A model generated the notes under the pieces. The model did not search any database and was not told the DNA's origin. It was given only the letters and a program-made list of their open reading frames with translations. Positions 43,048-52,475 of a stretch of 64,000 nt of DNA are shown here, piece after piece. Within the stretch, counting starts at the first letter, position 1, and each line of letters starts with the position of its first letter. The position numbers and the translations under genes are program-made. The stretch is taken from positions 1 through 64,000 of the forward strand of contig BPKJ01000007.1 in assembly GCA_026005075.1 (NCBI GenBank), in the 5' to 3' direction. Origin of the DNA: Lysobacteraceae bacterium (lineage in GTDB: Bacteria; Pseudomonadota; Gammaproteobacteria; Xanthomonadales; Xanthomonadaceae).

Positions 43048-46000
43048 GCATCGTCGAACTCTCGACCCGACGCAGGGTGAGCATCGCGATGGCGATGATC
43101 ACCCTCGTGCTGTTCGGGCTGATCGCGCTCTCCGAGCTCCGCGTGAACCTGCTGCCCGACCTCAGCTACCCGACGCTGACCGTGCGCACCGAGTACGTCG
43201 GTGCCGCGCCGGCCGAGATCGAGGCGCTGATCACCGAGCCGGTGGAGGAGGCGGTGGGCGTGGTGCGTGGCCTGCGCAAGCTGCGCTCGGTCTCGCGCAC
43301 CGGACAGAGCGACGTCGTGCTGGAGTTCGCCTGGGGCACGGACATGGACCGTGCCAGCCTCGAGGTGCGGGACAAGCTCGAGGTGCTGCGGCTGCCGCTG
43401 GAGGCCGAACCGCCGGTCCTTCTGCGCTTCGACCCCAGCACCGAGCCGGTGATGCGCCTCATCTTCGCCTCGACCGCGGCCGGCAGGGCCGAGGACGTGT
43501 CCGAGCTGATGCGCCTGCGGCGGCATGCCGATGACGAGCTCAAGAAGCGGCTGGAGCCGGTCGAGGGTGTGGCCGCGGTCAAGATCGCCGGCGGCCTCGA
43601 GGACGAGGTGCAGATCCTCATCGACGACCGTCGTCTCGCCCAGCTCGGGCTGTCGGTCGACCAGGTCGTAAGCCGGCTGCGCGAGGAGAACGTGAACCTC
43701 TCCGCCGGGAGGATCGAGGAGGGCGCGCAGCGCTACCTCGTGCGCACGGTAGGCCAGTTCGGCTCCATCGAGCCGATGCGCGAGCTGCTCATCGCGCAGC
43801 GCGAGGGCGTCCCGATCCGGTTGCGCGACGTTGCCACCGTGAGCCAGGGGTTCAAGGAGCGCGAGGCCATCATCCGCCTGGACGGCAAGGAGGCGGTCGA
43901 GATCGCGCTGTACAAGGAGGGCGATGCCAACACCGTGAGCGTGGCCGAGGGGGTGCAGAAGGCGCTCGATCGCCTGCGTCGCGAGTTGCCGGCCGATACC
44001 GACCTTCGGGTGGTGGAGAACCAGGCGACCTTCATCCGGGCTGCGCTCGACGAGGTCCGTTTCGAGGCCCTCGTCGGCGGCAGCCTCGCCATCCTGATCA
44101 TCTTCCTGTTCCTCCGCGACGGCTGGAGCACGCTGGTGATCGGCCTCTCGCTGCCGGTGTCGATCATCGCCACGTTCTTCTTCATGGGGCAGCTCGGGCT
44201 GAGCCTGAACGTGATGTCTCTGGCCGGTCTCGCCCTGGCCACCGGCATGGTCGTGGACGACTCCATCGTGGTGCTGGAGAGCATTGCCAAGGCGCGCGAA
44301 CGGGGGCTCGGGGTGATCGAGGCCACGGTCGCCGGAGCACGCGAGGTCAGCATGGCCGTGGTCGCCAGCACGCTGACGACGGTGGCGGTGTTCTTCCCGC
44401 TGGTGTTCGTCGAGGGGGTGGCAGGACAGCTGTTCAAGGACCAGGCGCTGACCATCTCCATCGCCCTCGTGCTGTCGCTGGTCGTCTCGCTGACGCTGAT
44501 CCCGATGCTGAGCTCGCTCAAGGCGCGTTCGCCGCTGGCCTTCGACGCGGGCGAGGAGCTCGACGGGACCCCGATGTGGCGTCGGGTCTGGCGGTTCACG
44601 CGCGCGTGGCTGCGCGGGCCGCGGCGCGAGGAAGGCGGGCGTCGAATCGGCCTCTACCTCCTGGGTCTGCCGGTCAGGCTGGCGCTTCTGCCGGTGCTGC
44701 TCCTGGCCCTCGTCGCCTGTGCGTTCGGCGCGCTGGCGGTCACCGTGCTCGGCTTTCTGTGGGGGCGGGTCGGCGGCCGCATGCTGGCCGCCCTGGGCTG
44801 GATCCTCTCGCGCCTGGGCGGCTTCGTGCTCGCCGGCTACGCGCGTGGTGCGGCCTATTACCAGCGGCTCCTGCCGAAGGCGCTGGATCGCCCGCTGTGG
44901 GTCCTCGCATCGGCGCTGCTGGCCTTCCTGGCATCGCTGTGGCTGGCACGTGGCCTCGGCACCGACCTGATCCCGCAGTTCGCCCAGGACCGTTTCGAGA
45001 TGACCCTCAAGCTGCCGCCGGGCACGCCGCTTGCGGAGACCGACGCGGTGGTGCGGGCGGTCCAGGCGGCCCACGCGGGCGATCCCGACATCCGTGAGCT
45101 GTACGGGGTGTCCGGCAGCGGCACCCGTCTGGATGCCAATCCCACCGAATCGGGCGAGAACATCGCCCGCATCACCGTCGTGCTCGGCCCGGGTTACCGG
45201 CGCAGCACCGAGGCTGCGGTGACCGATCGCCTGCGGCAGACGGTGGCGGGGTTTCCTGGCGTCGAGGCGAGCTTCGCGCGCCCCGAGCTTTTCAGCTTCT
45301 CGACCCCGCTGGAGGTCGAGTTGCGCTCGCACGATCTCGTCGCCCTGCAGCGGGCCGGGCTGGAGCTTGCACGTCGGCTGGAGCAGGCACCCGGGTTCGT
45401 GGACGTGAAGTCCAGCGTCGAGCAGGGCTTTCCCGAGATCCAGATCCGCTTCGACCAGGAGCGGGCCGCGGCGCTGGGCCTGACCACGCGGCAGATCGCG
45501 GATCAGGTGGTGCGCAAGGTGCGCGGCGAGGTGGCGACCCGCTACAGCTTCCGCGAACGCAAGATCGACGTGCTGGTGCGTGCCCGCGAGCAGGATCGCG
45601 CCTCGGTCGCCGACCTGCGCAAGCTGATCGTCAATCCGCGCAGCGAGCGCCCGGTCACGCTCGATGCCGTGGCCGAGGTGGTCGAGACCATCGGTCCGAG
45701 CGAGATCCACCGCGCCGACCAGACCCGGGTCGCGATCGTCAGCGCCAACCTGCGCGGGATCGACCTCGGCACCGCGATCGAGAGGGTGAACCGGATGGTC
45801 GCCGAGCAGCCGCTGGGGACGGACATCCGGATGCACATCGGCGGCCAGGGCGAGGAACTGGAAGCGTCGATCCGCTCGCTGCTGTTTGCGCTCGGCCTTG
45901 CCGTGTTCCTCGTCTACCTCGTCATGGCCTCGCAGTTCGAATCGCTGCTGCATCCCTTCGTGATCATGTTCACCATCCCGCTGGCCATGGTCGGGGCGGT

Positions 46001-46436
46001 GCTGGCGCTCTGGCTCTCGCGCTCCGCGGTCTCCGTGGTGGTCTTCATCGGACTGATCCTGCTGGTCGGCATCGTGGTCAAGAACGCCATCGTGCTGGTG
46101 GACAAGATCAACCAGCTGCGCATGGAGGGGCTGCCCCGCCGGCGGGCGATCGAGGAGGCGGCCGCCTCGCGCCTGCGGCCGATCGTGATGACCACGCTCA
46201 CCACCCTGATCGCGTTCGCGCCGCTGGCCTTCTTCGGTGGCGAGGGCGCGGAGGTGAAGGCGCCGATGGCGATCACGGTGATCGGCGGACTCGCGGTCTC
46301 GACCCTGCTGACCCTGGTGGTGATCCCGGTGGTCTACGACCTGCTGGATCGTTCGCCGGATGCGGTCTGGGCCGAGCGCGGCCGGCGCGCCCGTGAGGCC
46401 GCTGCCGGGCCCTTGCCCATGGAGACCTCGCCGTGA
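43044..46436 (+). CDS. RND efflux permease (first), with an extra hydrophobic insertion
   Basis: Inner-membrane proton-driven pump of the HAE-1/MdtB-MmpL-like RND class. 1130 residues, about 100 longer than typical AcrB/MdtB. The N-terminus (MSIVELSTRRRVSIAMAMITLVLFGLIALSEL) and the proton-relay helix with ALATGMVVDDSIVVLESI are standard, as are the pore domain repeats and FALGLAVFLVYLVMASQFESLLHPF. Between helix 6 and helix 7 (about residues 495-620) there is an insertion with a basic stretch (RGPRREEGGRR) and two long hydrophobic segments (LPVRLALLPVLLLALVACAF and RMLAALGWILSRLGGFVLAG). The substrate cannot be told. It overlaps the second permease gene by 4 bases. Confidence 0.92.
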   Translation: MSIVELSTRRRVSIAMAMITLVLFGLIALSELRVNLLPDLSYPTLTVRTEYVGAAPAEIEALITEPVEEAVGVVRGLRKLRSVSRTGQSDVVLEFAWGTDMDRASLEVRDKLEVLRLPLEAEPPVLLRFDPSTEPVMRLIFASTAAGRAEDVSELMRLRRHADDELKKRLEPVEGVAAVKIAGGLEDEVQILIDDRRLAQLGLSVDQVVSRLREENVNLSAGRIEEGAQRYLVRTVGQFGSIEPMRELLIAQREGVPIRLRDVATVSQGFKEREAIIRLDGKEAVEIALYKEGDANTVSVAEGVQKALDRLRRELPADTDLRVVENQATFIRAALDEVRFEALVGGSLAILIIFLFLRDGWSTLVIGLSLPVSIIATFFFMGQLGLSLNVMSLAGLALATGMVVDDSIVVLESIAKARERGLGVIEATVAGAREVSMAVVASTLTTVAVFFPLVFVEGVAGQLFKDQALTISIALVLSLVVSLTLIPMLSSLKARSPLAFDAGEELDGTPMWRRVWRFTRAWLRGPRREEGGRRIGLYLLGLPVRLALLPVLLLALVACAFGALAVTVLGFLWGRVGGRMLAALGWILSRLGGFVLAGYARGAAYYQRLLPKALDRPLWVLASALLAFLASLWLARGLGTDLIPQFAQDRFEMTLKLPPGTPLAETDAVVRAVQAAHAGDPDIRELYGVSGSGTRLDANPTESGENIARITVVLGPGYRRSTEAAVTDRLRQTVAGFPGVEASFARPELFSFSTPLEVELRSHDLVALQRAGLELARRLEQAPGFVDVKSSVEQGFPEIQIRFDQERAAALGLTTRQIADQVVRKVRGEVATRYSFRERKIDVLVRAREQDRASVADLRKLIVNPRSERPVTLDAVAEVVETIGPSEIHRADQTRVAIVSANLRGIDLGTAIERVNRMVAEQPLGTDIRMHIGGQGEELEASIRSLLFALGLAVFLVYLVMASQFESLLHPFVIMFTIPLAMVGAVLALWLSRSAVSVVVFIGLILLVGIVVKNAIVLVDKINQLRMEGLPRRRAIEEAAASRLRPIVMTTLTTLIAFAPLAFFGGEGAEVKAPMAITVIGGLAVSTLLTLVVIPVVYDLLDRSPDAVWAERGRRAREAAAGPLPMETSP

Positions 46437-49400
46437 CCCTGGCCGAGCTCTGTCTGCGCCGGCCGGTTTCGGCGGTGATGTTCTTCGTCACCATGGTGCT
46501 GCTGGGCGTGCTGGCGACACAGCGGCTGCCGCTGGAGCAGTTTCCCGAGGTCAACGTCCCCTTCATCTACGTCGATCTTCCCTATCCGGGCTCGACGCCC
46601 GAGGAGGTCGAGCGGACCGTCACCCGTCCGGTCGAGGAGGCGCTCTCCACCCTGTCCGGCATCGAGAGGATGGACTCGGTCAGTCGCGCCGACGGCGCCG
46701 GCGTGTTCCTGATGTTCAGCGACTGGAACCGCGACATCCAGGTCGTCGCCAGCGAGGCCCGCGAGCGGATCGACGCCATCCGTGACGAGCTTCCCGACGA
46801 CCTGCAGCGCTATTTCGTTCGCAACTTCTCGCCCAACGACGAACCTCTGCTCCGGGTCCGCTTCGCCGGCCAGCGCGACATGACCGGCGAATACACCCTG
46901 ATCCAGCAGCGCATGGTGCGCAGGCTGGAGCGCCTGCCCGGCGTGGCCAGCGTGGACATCACCGGTGCGCCGCCGCCGGAAGTCGAGATCGCCGTCCTGC
47001 CGTCGCGGATCGGCGCCCACGGCGTCGCGCTGAACGAGCTGGCGGCGCGGCTGCAGGCGGTGAACTTCTCGGTCTCCGCGGGCGAGATCGACGATGGCGT
47101 GCGTCGCGTGCGGGTCCAGCCGGTCGGCGAGCTGCGCGATCTCGATGAACTGCGCAACCTCGTGATCAACGAGCATGGGTTGCGGCTCAAGGACGTGGCC
47201 GAGGTGCGCCTCGAGCGCCAGAGGACCGACTTCGGTCGCCGTCTCGACGGTCAGCCGGCGGTGGGGCTGGACATCTTCCGCGAGCGTGAGGCCAACCTCG
47301 TCGAGGTGTCCGCGGCCGTGCGTGCGGAGCTGGAGCGGATCATCCAGGAGCCCGACTTCCGCGGTGTGCAGATCAAGATCATCAGCGACCAGGGCAGGAG
47401 CGTGACCAGTTCGCTGGACGAGCTGGTCAAGGCCGGACTGGTCGGGGCGATGCTGTCGGTCGTGGTGCTGTTCGGCTTCCTGCGGCACTGGCCTTCCACG
47501 CTGATGGTGACGCTGTCGATTCCGCTGTGCATCGTGATGACACTCGGCGCGATGTATTTCGGCGGCTTCACCCTCAACGTGCTGACCATGATGGGGTTGC
47601 TGCTCGGCATCGGCATGCTGGTGGACAACTCGGTGGTGGTGGTGGAGAGCATCTTCCAGCAGCGGGAGAAGTACCCCGACGACCCGGTCCGCTGCGCCAT
47701 CGAAGGCACGCGCGGCGTCCAGCTCGCGATCAGCGCGGGAACCCTCACCAGCATCATCGTGTTCGCCCCCAACCTGTTCGGCGAGCGCAACTTCATCAGC
47801 ATCTACCTTGGCCAAGTGGCGATGACCATCACCATCGCCTTGCTGGCCTCGTGGATCGTCGCGGTCAGCCTGATCCCGATGATCTCGGCGCGGATCAGGA
47901 CGCCGCCCGGCCTTGCGGCTCAGGACGGCTGGGTGCGCCGGGCGGCCGACCTCTATGCTCGCGCCCTGCGCTGGACGCTACGCCACCGCGCGGCCTCCCT
48001 GCTCGGCATCGTCGTGATCGTGCTCGTCAGCCTCGTGCCGATGCAGTACACCAAGTTCGACATGTTCCAGGACGAGGCCGGTCGCGAGCTGGAGATGTAC
48101 TTCAAGTGGAACGGCGCCTACGACCTCGACACCATCTCCGAGGAGGTGCGCAGGGTCGAGACCTTCCTCGAACGGCGGCGGGAGCAGTACCAGATCACGC
48201 AGATCTACTCGTGGTTCTCGGAGCGCGGCTGGGCAGGCATCCGGCTCACGCTCGTCGAGCCCGATCCCGGCTTCCTCGACTACCTGATGTTCCGCAACCA
48301 TCAGGCCGGGCTGATCACCCCGGAACAGTTGCGCGAGCGGCTGCGCGAGGAGCTTCCGAAGTCGGCACGGGCGGAGATCGGCTTCGGCGGCCAGGTCAAC
48401 ATGGGCGGCGAGGAGGAGGGCATCCGCCTCTCGCTGCAGGGCGACTCCGGCGAGGTACTGGCTGGCCTTGCCGAGAACCTCATCCCGCTGCTTGCCACCC
48501 TGCCGGAGCTGCGTGATCCGCGCGTCGACCTCGGCGATGCCGGCTCCGAGCTGCGCATCCGGGTCGACCGCGAGCGGGCTGCTGCCTACGGTTTCTCGGC
48601 GGAGGAGATCGCGCGCTATGTCGGCATCGCCCTGCGCGGCGCGCCGCTGCGCGAGTTCCGCCACGAGGGTGCGGAGATCCCGGTGTGGATCCGTTTCGAG
48701 GGGGCGGAGCGGTTCAGCGTCGACCAGCTTGCCGCGCTGAACCTGCGCCGCAGCGACGGCACCGAGGTGCCGCTGCTGTCGGTGGTCGACGTCGAGGTGC
48801 AGCGCGCCAGCACCCAGATCACCCGGCAGAACCGGCAGACCAGCCTCGCCATCCAGGCCAGTCTTGCACCGGGTGTGACCACCGAGGATGCGCGCAAGGC
48901 GCTGAAGGCCCTGCTCGACGGCTTCCGCCTTCCCGATGGCTACCGGGTCAGTTTCGGCGGCAACTTCGAGCGCAACGATCAGGCCGGCGCGCAGATGGCG
49001 TTCAACACGCTGATTGCGTTGGTTCTGATCTACATCGTGATGGCCGCGCTGTTCGAGTCGCTGCTCATGCCGGCGGCGATCCTCGCCAGCGTGTTCTTCT
49101 CCGCGTTCGGGGTGTTCTGGCTGTTTGCGCTCACCGGCACGACCTTCACCATCATGGCCTCGATCGGCATCCTCGTCCTGATGGGCGTGGTGGTGAACAA
49201 CGGCATCGTCATGTTCGAGCACATCAATGCCCTGCGCCGCCGCGGCCTGTCGCGGACCGAGGCGCTGGTCGAGGGCTCGCGCGAGCGCTTCAGGCCGATC
49301 CTCATGACCATGGGTACGACCATCCTGGGGATGCTTCCACTGTGTGTGGGTGGCGCGCAGATCGGTGGTGACGGCCCGGCCTACTACCCGATGGCGCGTG

Positions 49401-49549
49401 CGATCGTCGGCGGCCTGCTGTTCTCGACCGTGGTCAGCCTGCTCTTCCTGCCCACCATCTATGCCCTGCTCGACGACCTGCGGGCCGCCGCGGGAAGGGC
49501 CTTCCGTCGCGCGGCGGGGTATGCGCCGGAGCCAGCGGGAACGGCCTGA
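46433..49549 (+). CDS. RND efflux permease (second)
   Basis: A 1038-residue RND pump of normal length, distinct from the first. It begins TLAELCLRRPVSAVMFFVTMVLLGVLATQRLPLEQFPEVNVPFI. Conserved elements include LLGIGMLVDNSVVVVESIFQQREK with the proton-relay Asp, and IASIGILVLMGVVVNNGIVMFEH near the C-terminus. Two different permeases with one adaptor recalls MdtABC, in which MdtB and MdtC form a mixed trimer; a similar hetero-trimer is possible here. GTG start overlapping the previous stop (GTGA). Confidence 0.93.
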   Translation: MTLAELCLRRPVSAVMFFVTMVLLGVLATQRLPLEQFPEVNVPFIYVDLPYPGSTPEEVERTVTRPVEEALSTLSGIERMDSVSRADGAGVFLMFSDWNRDIQVVASEARERIDAIRDELPDDLQRYFVRNFSPNDEPLLRVRFAGQRDMTGEYTLIQQRMVRRLERLPGVASVDITGAPPPEVEIAVLPSRIGAHGVALNELAARLQAVNFSVSAGEIDDGVRRVRVQPVGELRDLDELRNLVINEHGLRLKDVAEVRLERQRTDFGRRLDGQPAVGLDIFREREANLVEVSAAVRAELERIIQEPDFRGVQIKIISDQGRSVTSSLDELVKAGLVGAMLSVVVLFGFLRHWPSTLMVTLSIPLCIVMTLGAMYFGGFTLNVLTMMGLLLGIGMLVDNSVVVVESIFQQREKYPDDPVRCAIEGTRGVQLAISAGTLTSIIVFAPNLFGERNFISIYLGQVAMTITIALLASWIVAVSLIPMISARIRTPPGLAAQDGWVRRAADLYARALRWTLRHRAASLLGIVVIVLVSLVPMQYTKFDMFQDEAGRELEMYFKWNGAYDLDTISEEVRRVETFLERRREQYQITQIYSWFSERGWAGIRLTLVEPDPGFLDYLMFRNHQAGLITPEQLRERLREELPKSARAEIGFGGQVNMGGEEEGIRLSLQGDSGEVLAGLAENLIPLLATLPELRDPRVDLGDAGSELRIRVDRERAAAYGFSAEEIARYVGIALRGAPLREFRHEGAEIPVWIRFEGAERFSVDQLAALNLRRSDGTEVPLLSVVDVEVQRASTQITRQNRQTSLAIQASLAPGVTTEDARKALKALLDGFRLPDGYRVSFGGNFERNDQAGAQMAFNTLIALVLIYIVMAALFESLLMPAAILASVFFSAFGVFWLFALTGTTFTIMASIGILVLMGVVVNNGIVMFEHINALRRRGLSRTEALVEGSRERFRPILMTMGTTILGMLPLCVGGAQIGGDGPAYYPMARAIVGGLLFSTVVSLLFLPTIYALLDDLRAAAGRAFRRAAGYAPEPAGTA

Positions 49550-49609
49550 GCCCGGCTCGCGGCGCCTTGCCTGCGACACGCGCGCCGGCTCGGGCCCGGG
49601 CAGGACCGG

Positions 49610-50893
49610 TCACCACAGGGCATCGCGCAGCTTGTACCAGCCCATCGCCGCGACCAGCAGGGGGGTACGCAGCCAGCGCCCGCCGGGGAAGGGCTTGTGC
49701 TGCAGGCGGGCGAACGGGTCGAGGCGGGTCGACTGGGCGAGGATCGCCTCGGCAAGGATGCGACCGGCGAGCTGACTGGTGTTGAGGCCGTGGCCGGAGA
49801 AGCCTTGGGCGAAGTAGAGGTTGCCATCCAGCCGGCCCCAGTGCGGGGCCCGATTCAGGGTGATGCCAAGCCTGCCTCCCCAGAGGTGTTCGAGGCGGAA
49901 CGGGCCGATGCGAGGAAAGACGCGCGCGATGCGGCGGCGCATCACCGCGGCAAGGCCGGGCGGGGGCAGGGTCGAGTAGCTGGCCCGGCCGCCGAACAGC
50001 AGGCGGTCGTCGGCGGTGAGGCGGAAATAGTCGAGCGCCCAGTTGACGTCGGCCACGGCCATGCGATTGCGGATCAGGCCCGTGGCGCGCGCGTGGCCGA
50101 GCGGCTCGGTGACCGCGACGTAGCTGCCGACCGGCATCAGCCTGGCATCGAGTTCGGGGACCAGCCGGCCGAGGTAGGCGTTGCCCGCGAGCACACCGAA
50201 TGCGGCGTCGACGCTGCCGGCATCGGTCCGGAACACCACCCGGGCGCCACGCTCGACCGCACGGACCCGGCTGCCCTCGAGGATCTGCACGCCAAGGCTG
50301 CGGCAGGCGCGCGCAAGGCCCAGCAGGTACTTGAGCGGGTGCAGGTGGCCGCTGCGCGGGTCGAACAGCGCGCCGCGGTAGCGCGGGCTGTCGAGGACCG
50401 CGGCGAGCTGCTCGCGGGACCACCACTCGAGCCGGTATCCGTAGCGTTCGGCCAGGGTGTCGCGCTCGGCGCGCAGCGCGCGTTCCTGTCTGGGTCGGAT
50501 CGGAACATGGGCATGTCCCGGCTGCCAGTCGCAGTCGATCCGGTAACGGCGGCAGCGGTCATGGAGGATGTCCATGCCTTCCAGCGACCAGGCGAACAGC
50601 GCCCGCGCAGCGTCGGTGCCCAGGGCGCGTTCCAGTGTGCCCATCTCGCAGCCGTAGCCGAAGATCAGCTGCCCGCCGTTGCGGCCCGAGGCGCCCGCAC
50701 CGATGCGCTCGGCCTCGAGCACGACCACGCTGCGCCCGCGTTCCGCGAGTTCGAGGGCGGCGGCCAGCCCGGTCAGCCCGGCACCGAGCACGACGACGTC
50801 GGCGCTGCGCGCGCCGCGCAACGGCCCGTCTGGGGGCGGCAGGTCGACACTCGCGGCGTACCACGGATGGGGCAGCGGCCGCGCCTCAGACAT
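49610..50893 (-). CDS. puuB: FAD-dependent oxidoreductase, gamma-glutamylputrescine oxidase-like (PuuB)
   Basis: Flavin-dependent amine oxidase of the DadA/PuuB group that would oxidise gamma-glutamylputrescine to the aldehyde. 427 residues. The ADP-binding loop is VVVLGAGLTGLAAALELAERG with the Glu in VVVLEAERIGAGASGRNGGQL. Later FAD contacts are in RFGGRASYS-like LLFGGRASYSTLPP and FAQGFSGHGLNTSQLAG. The start at 50893 lies 8 bases inside the glutamine-synthetase-like gene, so both are co-translated. The pairing with a PuuA-like ligase supports the putrescine assignment. Confidence 0.85.
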   Translation of the reverse strand: MSEARPLPHPWYAASVDLPPPDGPLRGARSADVVVLGAGLTGLAAALELAERGRSVVVLEAERIGAGASGRNGGQLIFGYGCEMGTLERALGTDAARALFAWSLEGMDILHDRCRRYRIDCDWQPGHAHVPIRPRQERALRAERDTLAERYGYRLEWWSREQLAAVLDSPRYRGALFDPRSGHLHPLKYLLGLARACRSLGVQILEGSRVRAVERGARVVFRTDAGSVDAAFGVLAGNAYLGRLVPELDARLMPVGSYVAVTEPLGHARATGLIRNRMAVADVNWALDYFRLTADDRLLFGGRASYSTLPPPGLAAVMRRRIARVFPRIGPFRLEHLWGGRLGITLNRAPHWGRLDGNLYFAQGFSGHGLNTSQLAGRILAEAILAQSTRLDPFARLQHKPFPGGRWLRTPLLVAAMGWYKLRDALW

Positions 50894-52256
50894 GCCGCAG
50901 GTACCAGTCCACCTCCAGCGAGGTGATCTCGCGCTCGAAGCTGCGCAGCTCCTTGAGCTTCTGCTGGCCGAAGACATGGCGGAAGGTGGTCCCGAGGTGC
51001 TCGGCGACGAAGGCGCTGGCCAGGAATCGCTCGACGGACTGCCGCCAGTAGGGCTCCTGTGGGGCCCTCTGTGCGTAGGCGTTGCCCGATAGCGGTGGCC
51101 CCGGGTCCATGGCCTGCTCGATGCCGTCGAGCGCTGCGGCGAGCACCGCCGCGGCCACGAGGTAGGGGTTGGCGTCGGCGCCGGCGATGCGGTGCTCGAT
51201 GCGGGTGTTGGCGGGGTCGCTGTAGGGCACGCGCATCGCCACGGTGCGGTTGTTGAAGCCCCAGCAGGGGTGGAGCGGCACGAAGGCGTTGGGCACGAAG
51301 CGCCGGTAGCTGTTGGCGTGCGGGGCGAAGATCAGCATGCAGTCCTGCACATGGCGCTGCAGGCCGCCGATGGCGTGCAGCAGCGCCGGTGCCGGCGCTT
51401 CCGGGGTGCCGTGGAACAGGTTCCTGCCCTCGCCGTCGAGCACGCTGAGGTGCAGGTGCATGCCGCTGCCCGCGTGGTGGGCGAACGGCTTGGCCATGAA
51501 GCTGGCCTGCATGCCCTGGCAGGCCGCGACGGCCTTGACCGCGCGCTTGAGCATCAGCGCGTCGTCGCAGGCGGCGAGGGCATCGGCGCGGTGATGCAGG
51601 TTGACCTCGAACTGGCCGGGCGCGTACTCGGCGACCGCGGTGTCGGCGGGGATGCCCTGGGTCCGGCAGGCCGCCGTCACCGCGGCGGTGAAGGCGCTGA
51701 AGTCATCGAGGTCCTGCAGGGCATAGACCTGCGTGGCGTGCTGCCGAGTCCCGGTGGCAGGGTTGATCGGCGTTCGCGGATGGCCGGTGGCATCGAGCTG
51801 CGCATCGAGCAGGTAGAACTCCAGCTCCACCGCCAGCACCGGGGTCCAGCCGCGCGCGGCGTAACGGTCGAGCACAGCGCTCAGGACCTGCCTTGGGTGG
51901 GCGGCGAACGGCGCTCCGGAAAGATCCTCCATGCCCAGCAGCAACTGCAGGGTCGGCACCCGTGCCCAGGGGACCGGGCGCAGGGTGCCGGGCACTGGAC
52001 GGCAGACGCGGTCGGCATCGCCGATGTCGTAGCCAAGCCCGGTCTCCTCGACGGTGTTGCCGGTGATGTCGGTGCCGATCAGCGACATCGGCAGACAGAC
52101 GCCCTGTTCGAAGACCTTGCCCAGCGCATCGAAGGCGATCCGCTTGCCACGCAGGATGCCGTTCAGGTCGGCCAGGATCAGCTCCACCGCCTCGGTCTGG
52201 CCATGCTCGGCGAGGACACGGGCGTCGTCGGCAGACGGAGCGATGGGGGTGGACAT
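50886..52256 (-). CDS. puuA: Glutamine synthetase family ligase, PuuA-like gamma-glutamylputrescine synthetase
   Basis: Predicted to join glutamate to putrescine with ATP, the first step of the Puu pathway. 456 residues. Family motifs: metal-binding Glu in LAVELEFYLLDAQ and EVNLHH, ATP region in GSGMHLHLSVLDGEG, Glu binding in APHANSYRRFVPNAFVPLHPCWGFNNRT, and HRIAGADANPYLVAAAVLAA. The last motif is the GS class III form used by PuuA/SpuI rather than GlnA. Start MSTPIAPS at 52256. It shares an 8-base overlap with the puuB gene. It diverges from the second GS-like gene at 52476. Confidence 0.87.
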   Translation of the reverse strand: MSTPIAPSADDARVLAEHGQTEAVELILADLNGILRGKRIAFDALGKVFEQGVCLPMSLIGTDITGNTVEETGLGYDIGDADRVCRPVPGTLRPVPWARVPTLQLLLGMEDLSGAPFAAHPRQVLSAVLDRYAARGWTPVLAVELEFYLLDAQLDATGHPRTPINPATGTRQHATQVYALQDLDDFSAFTAAVTAACRTQGIPADTAVAEYAPGQFEVNLHHRADALAACDDALMLKRAVKAVAACQGMQASFMAKPFAHHAGSGMHLHLSVLDGEGRNLFHGTPEAPAPALLHAIGGLQRHVQDCMLIFAPHANSYRRFVPNAFVPLHPCWGFNNRTVAMRVPYSDPANTRIEHRIAGADANPYLVAAAVLAAALDGIEQAMDPGPPLSGNAYAQRAPQEPYWRQSVERFLASAFVAEHLGTTFRHVFGQQKLKELRSFEREITSLEVDWYLRHV

Positions 52257-52475
52257 GGCAGGCGGACGATCGGGAGGGGCGGATGCTAGCAGATGCGGCC
52301 GGCGATCGGGCGCGCGGATGCGCGCCCGCCTCGTCGGGGGTGGGCGGGGCAAGGGCCGATGGAGCCTGCCTGCCGCGTTGAAAAGAACCCATCCGGCCGG
52401 TTAGGGTGCCGCAGGTTGGACGCCTGCCCAGGACCCTTGCAGCGGGCCGGCAGGTGGCCCGAGGAGAGGCAGGGC

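Noticed and set aside
42879-45953. A 1024-codon minus-strand open frame under the first RND permease
   Set aside because: It is a shadow of the permease: low-complexity, rich in His, Arg, Asp and Gln, with no motif. The same holds for the long minus-strand frames at 53845-57588 and 61121-63946.
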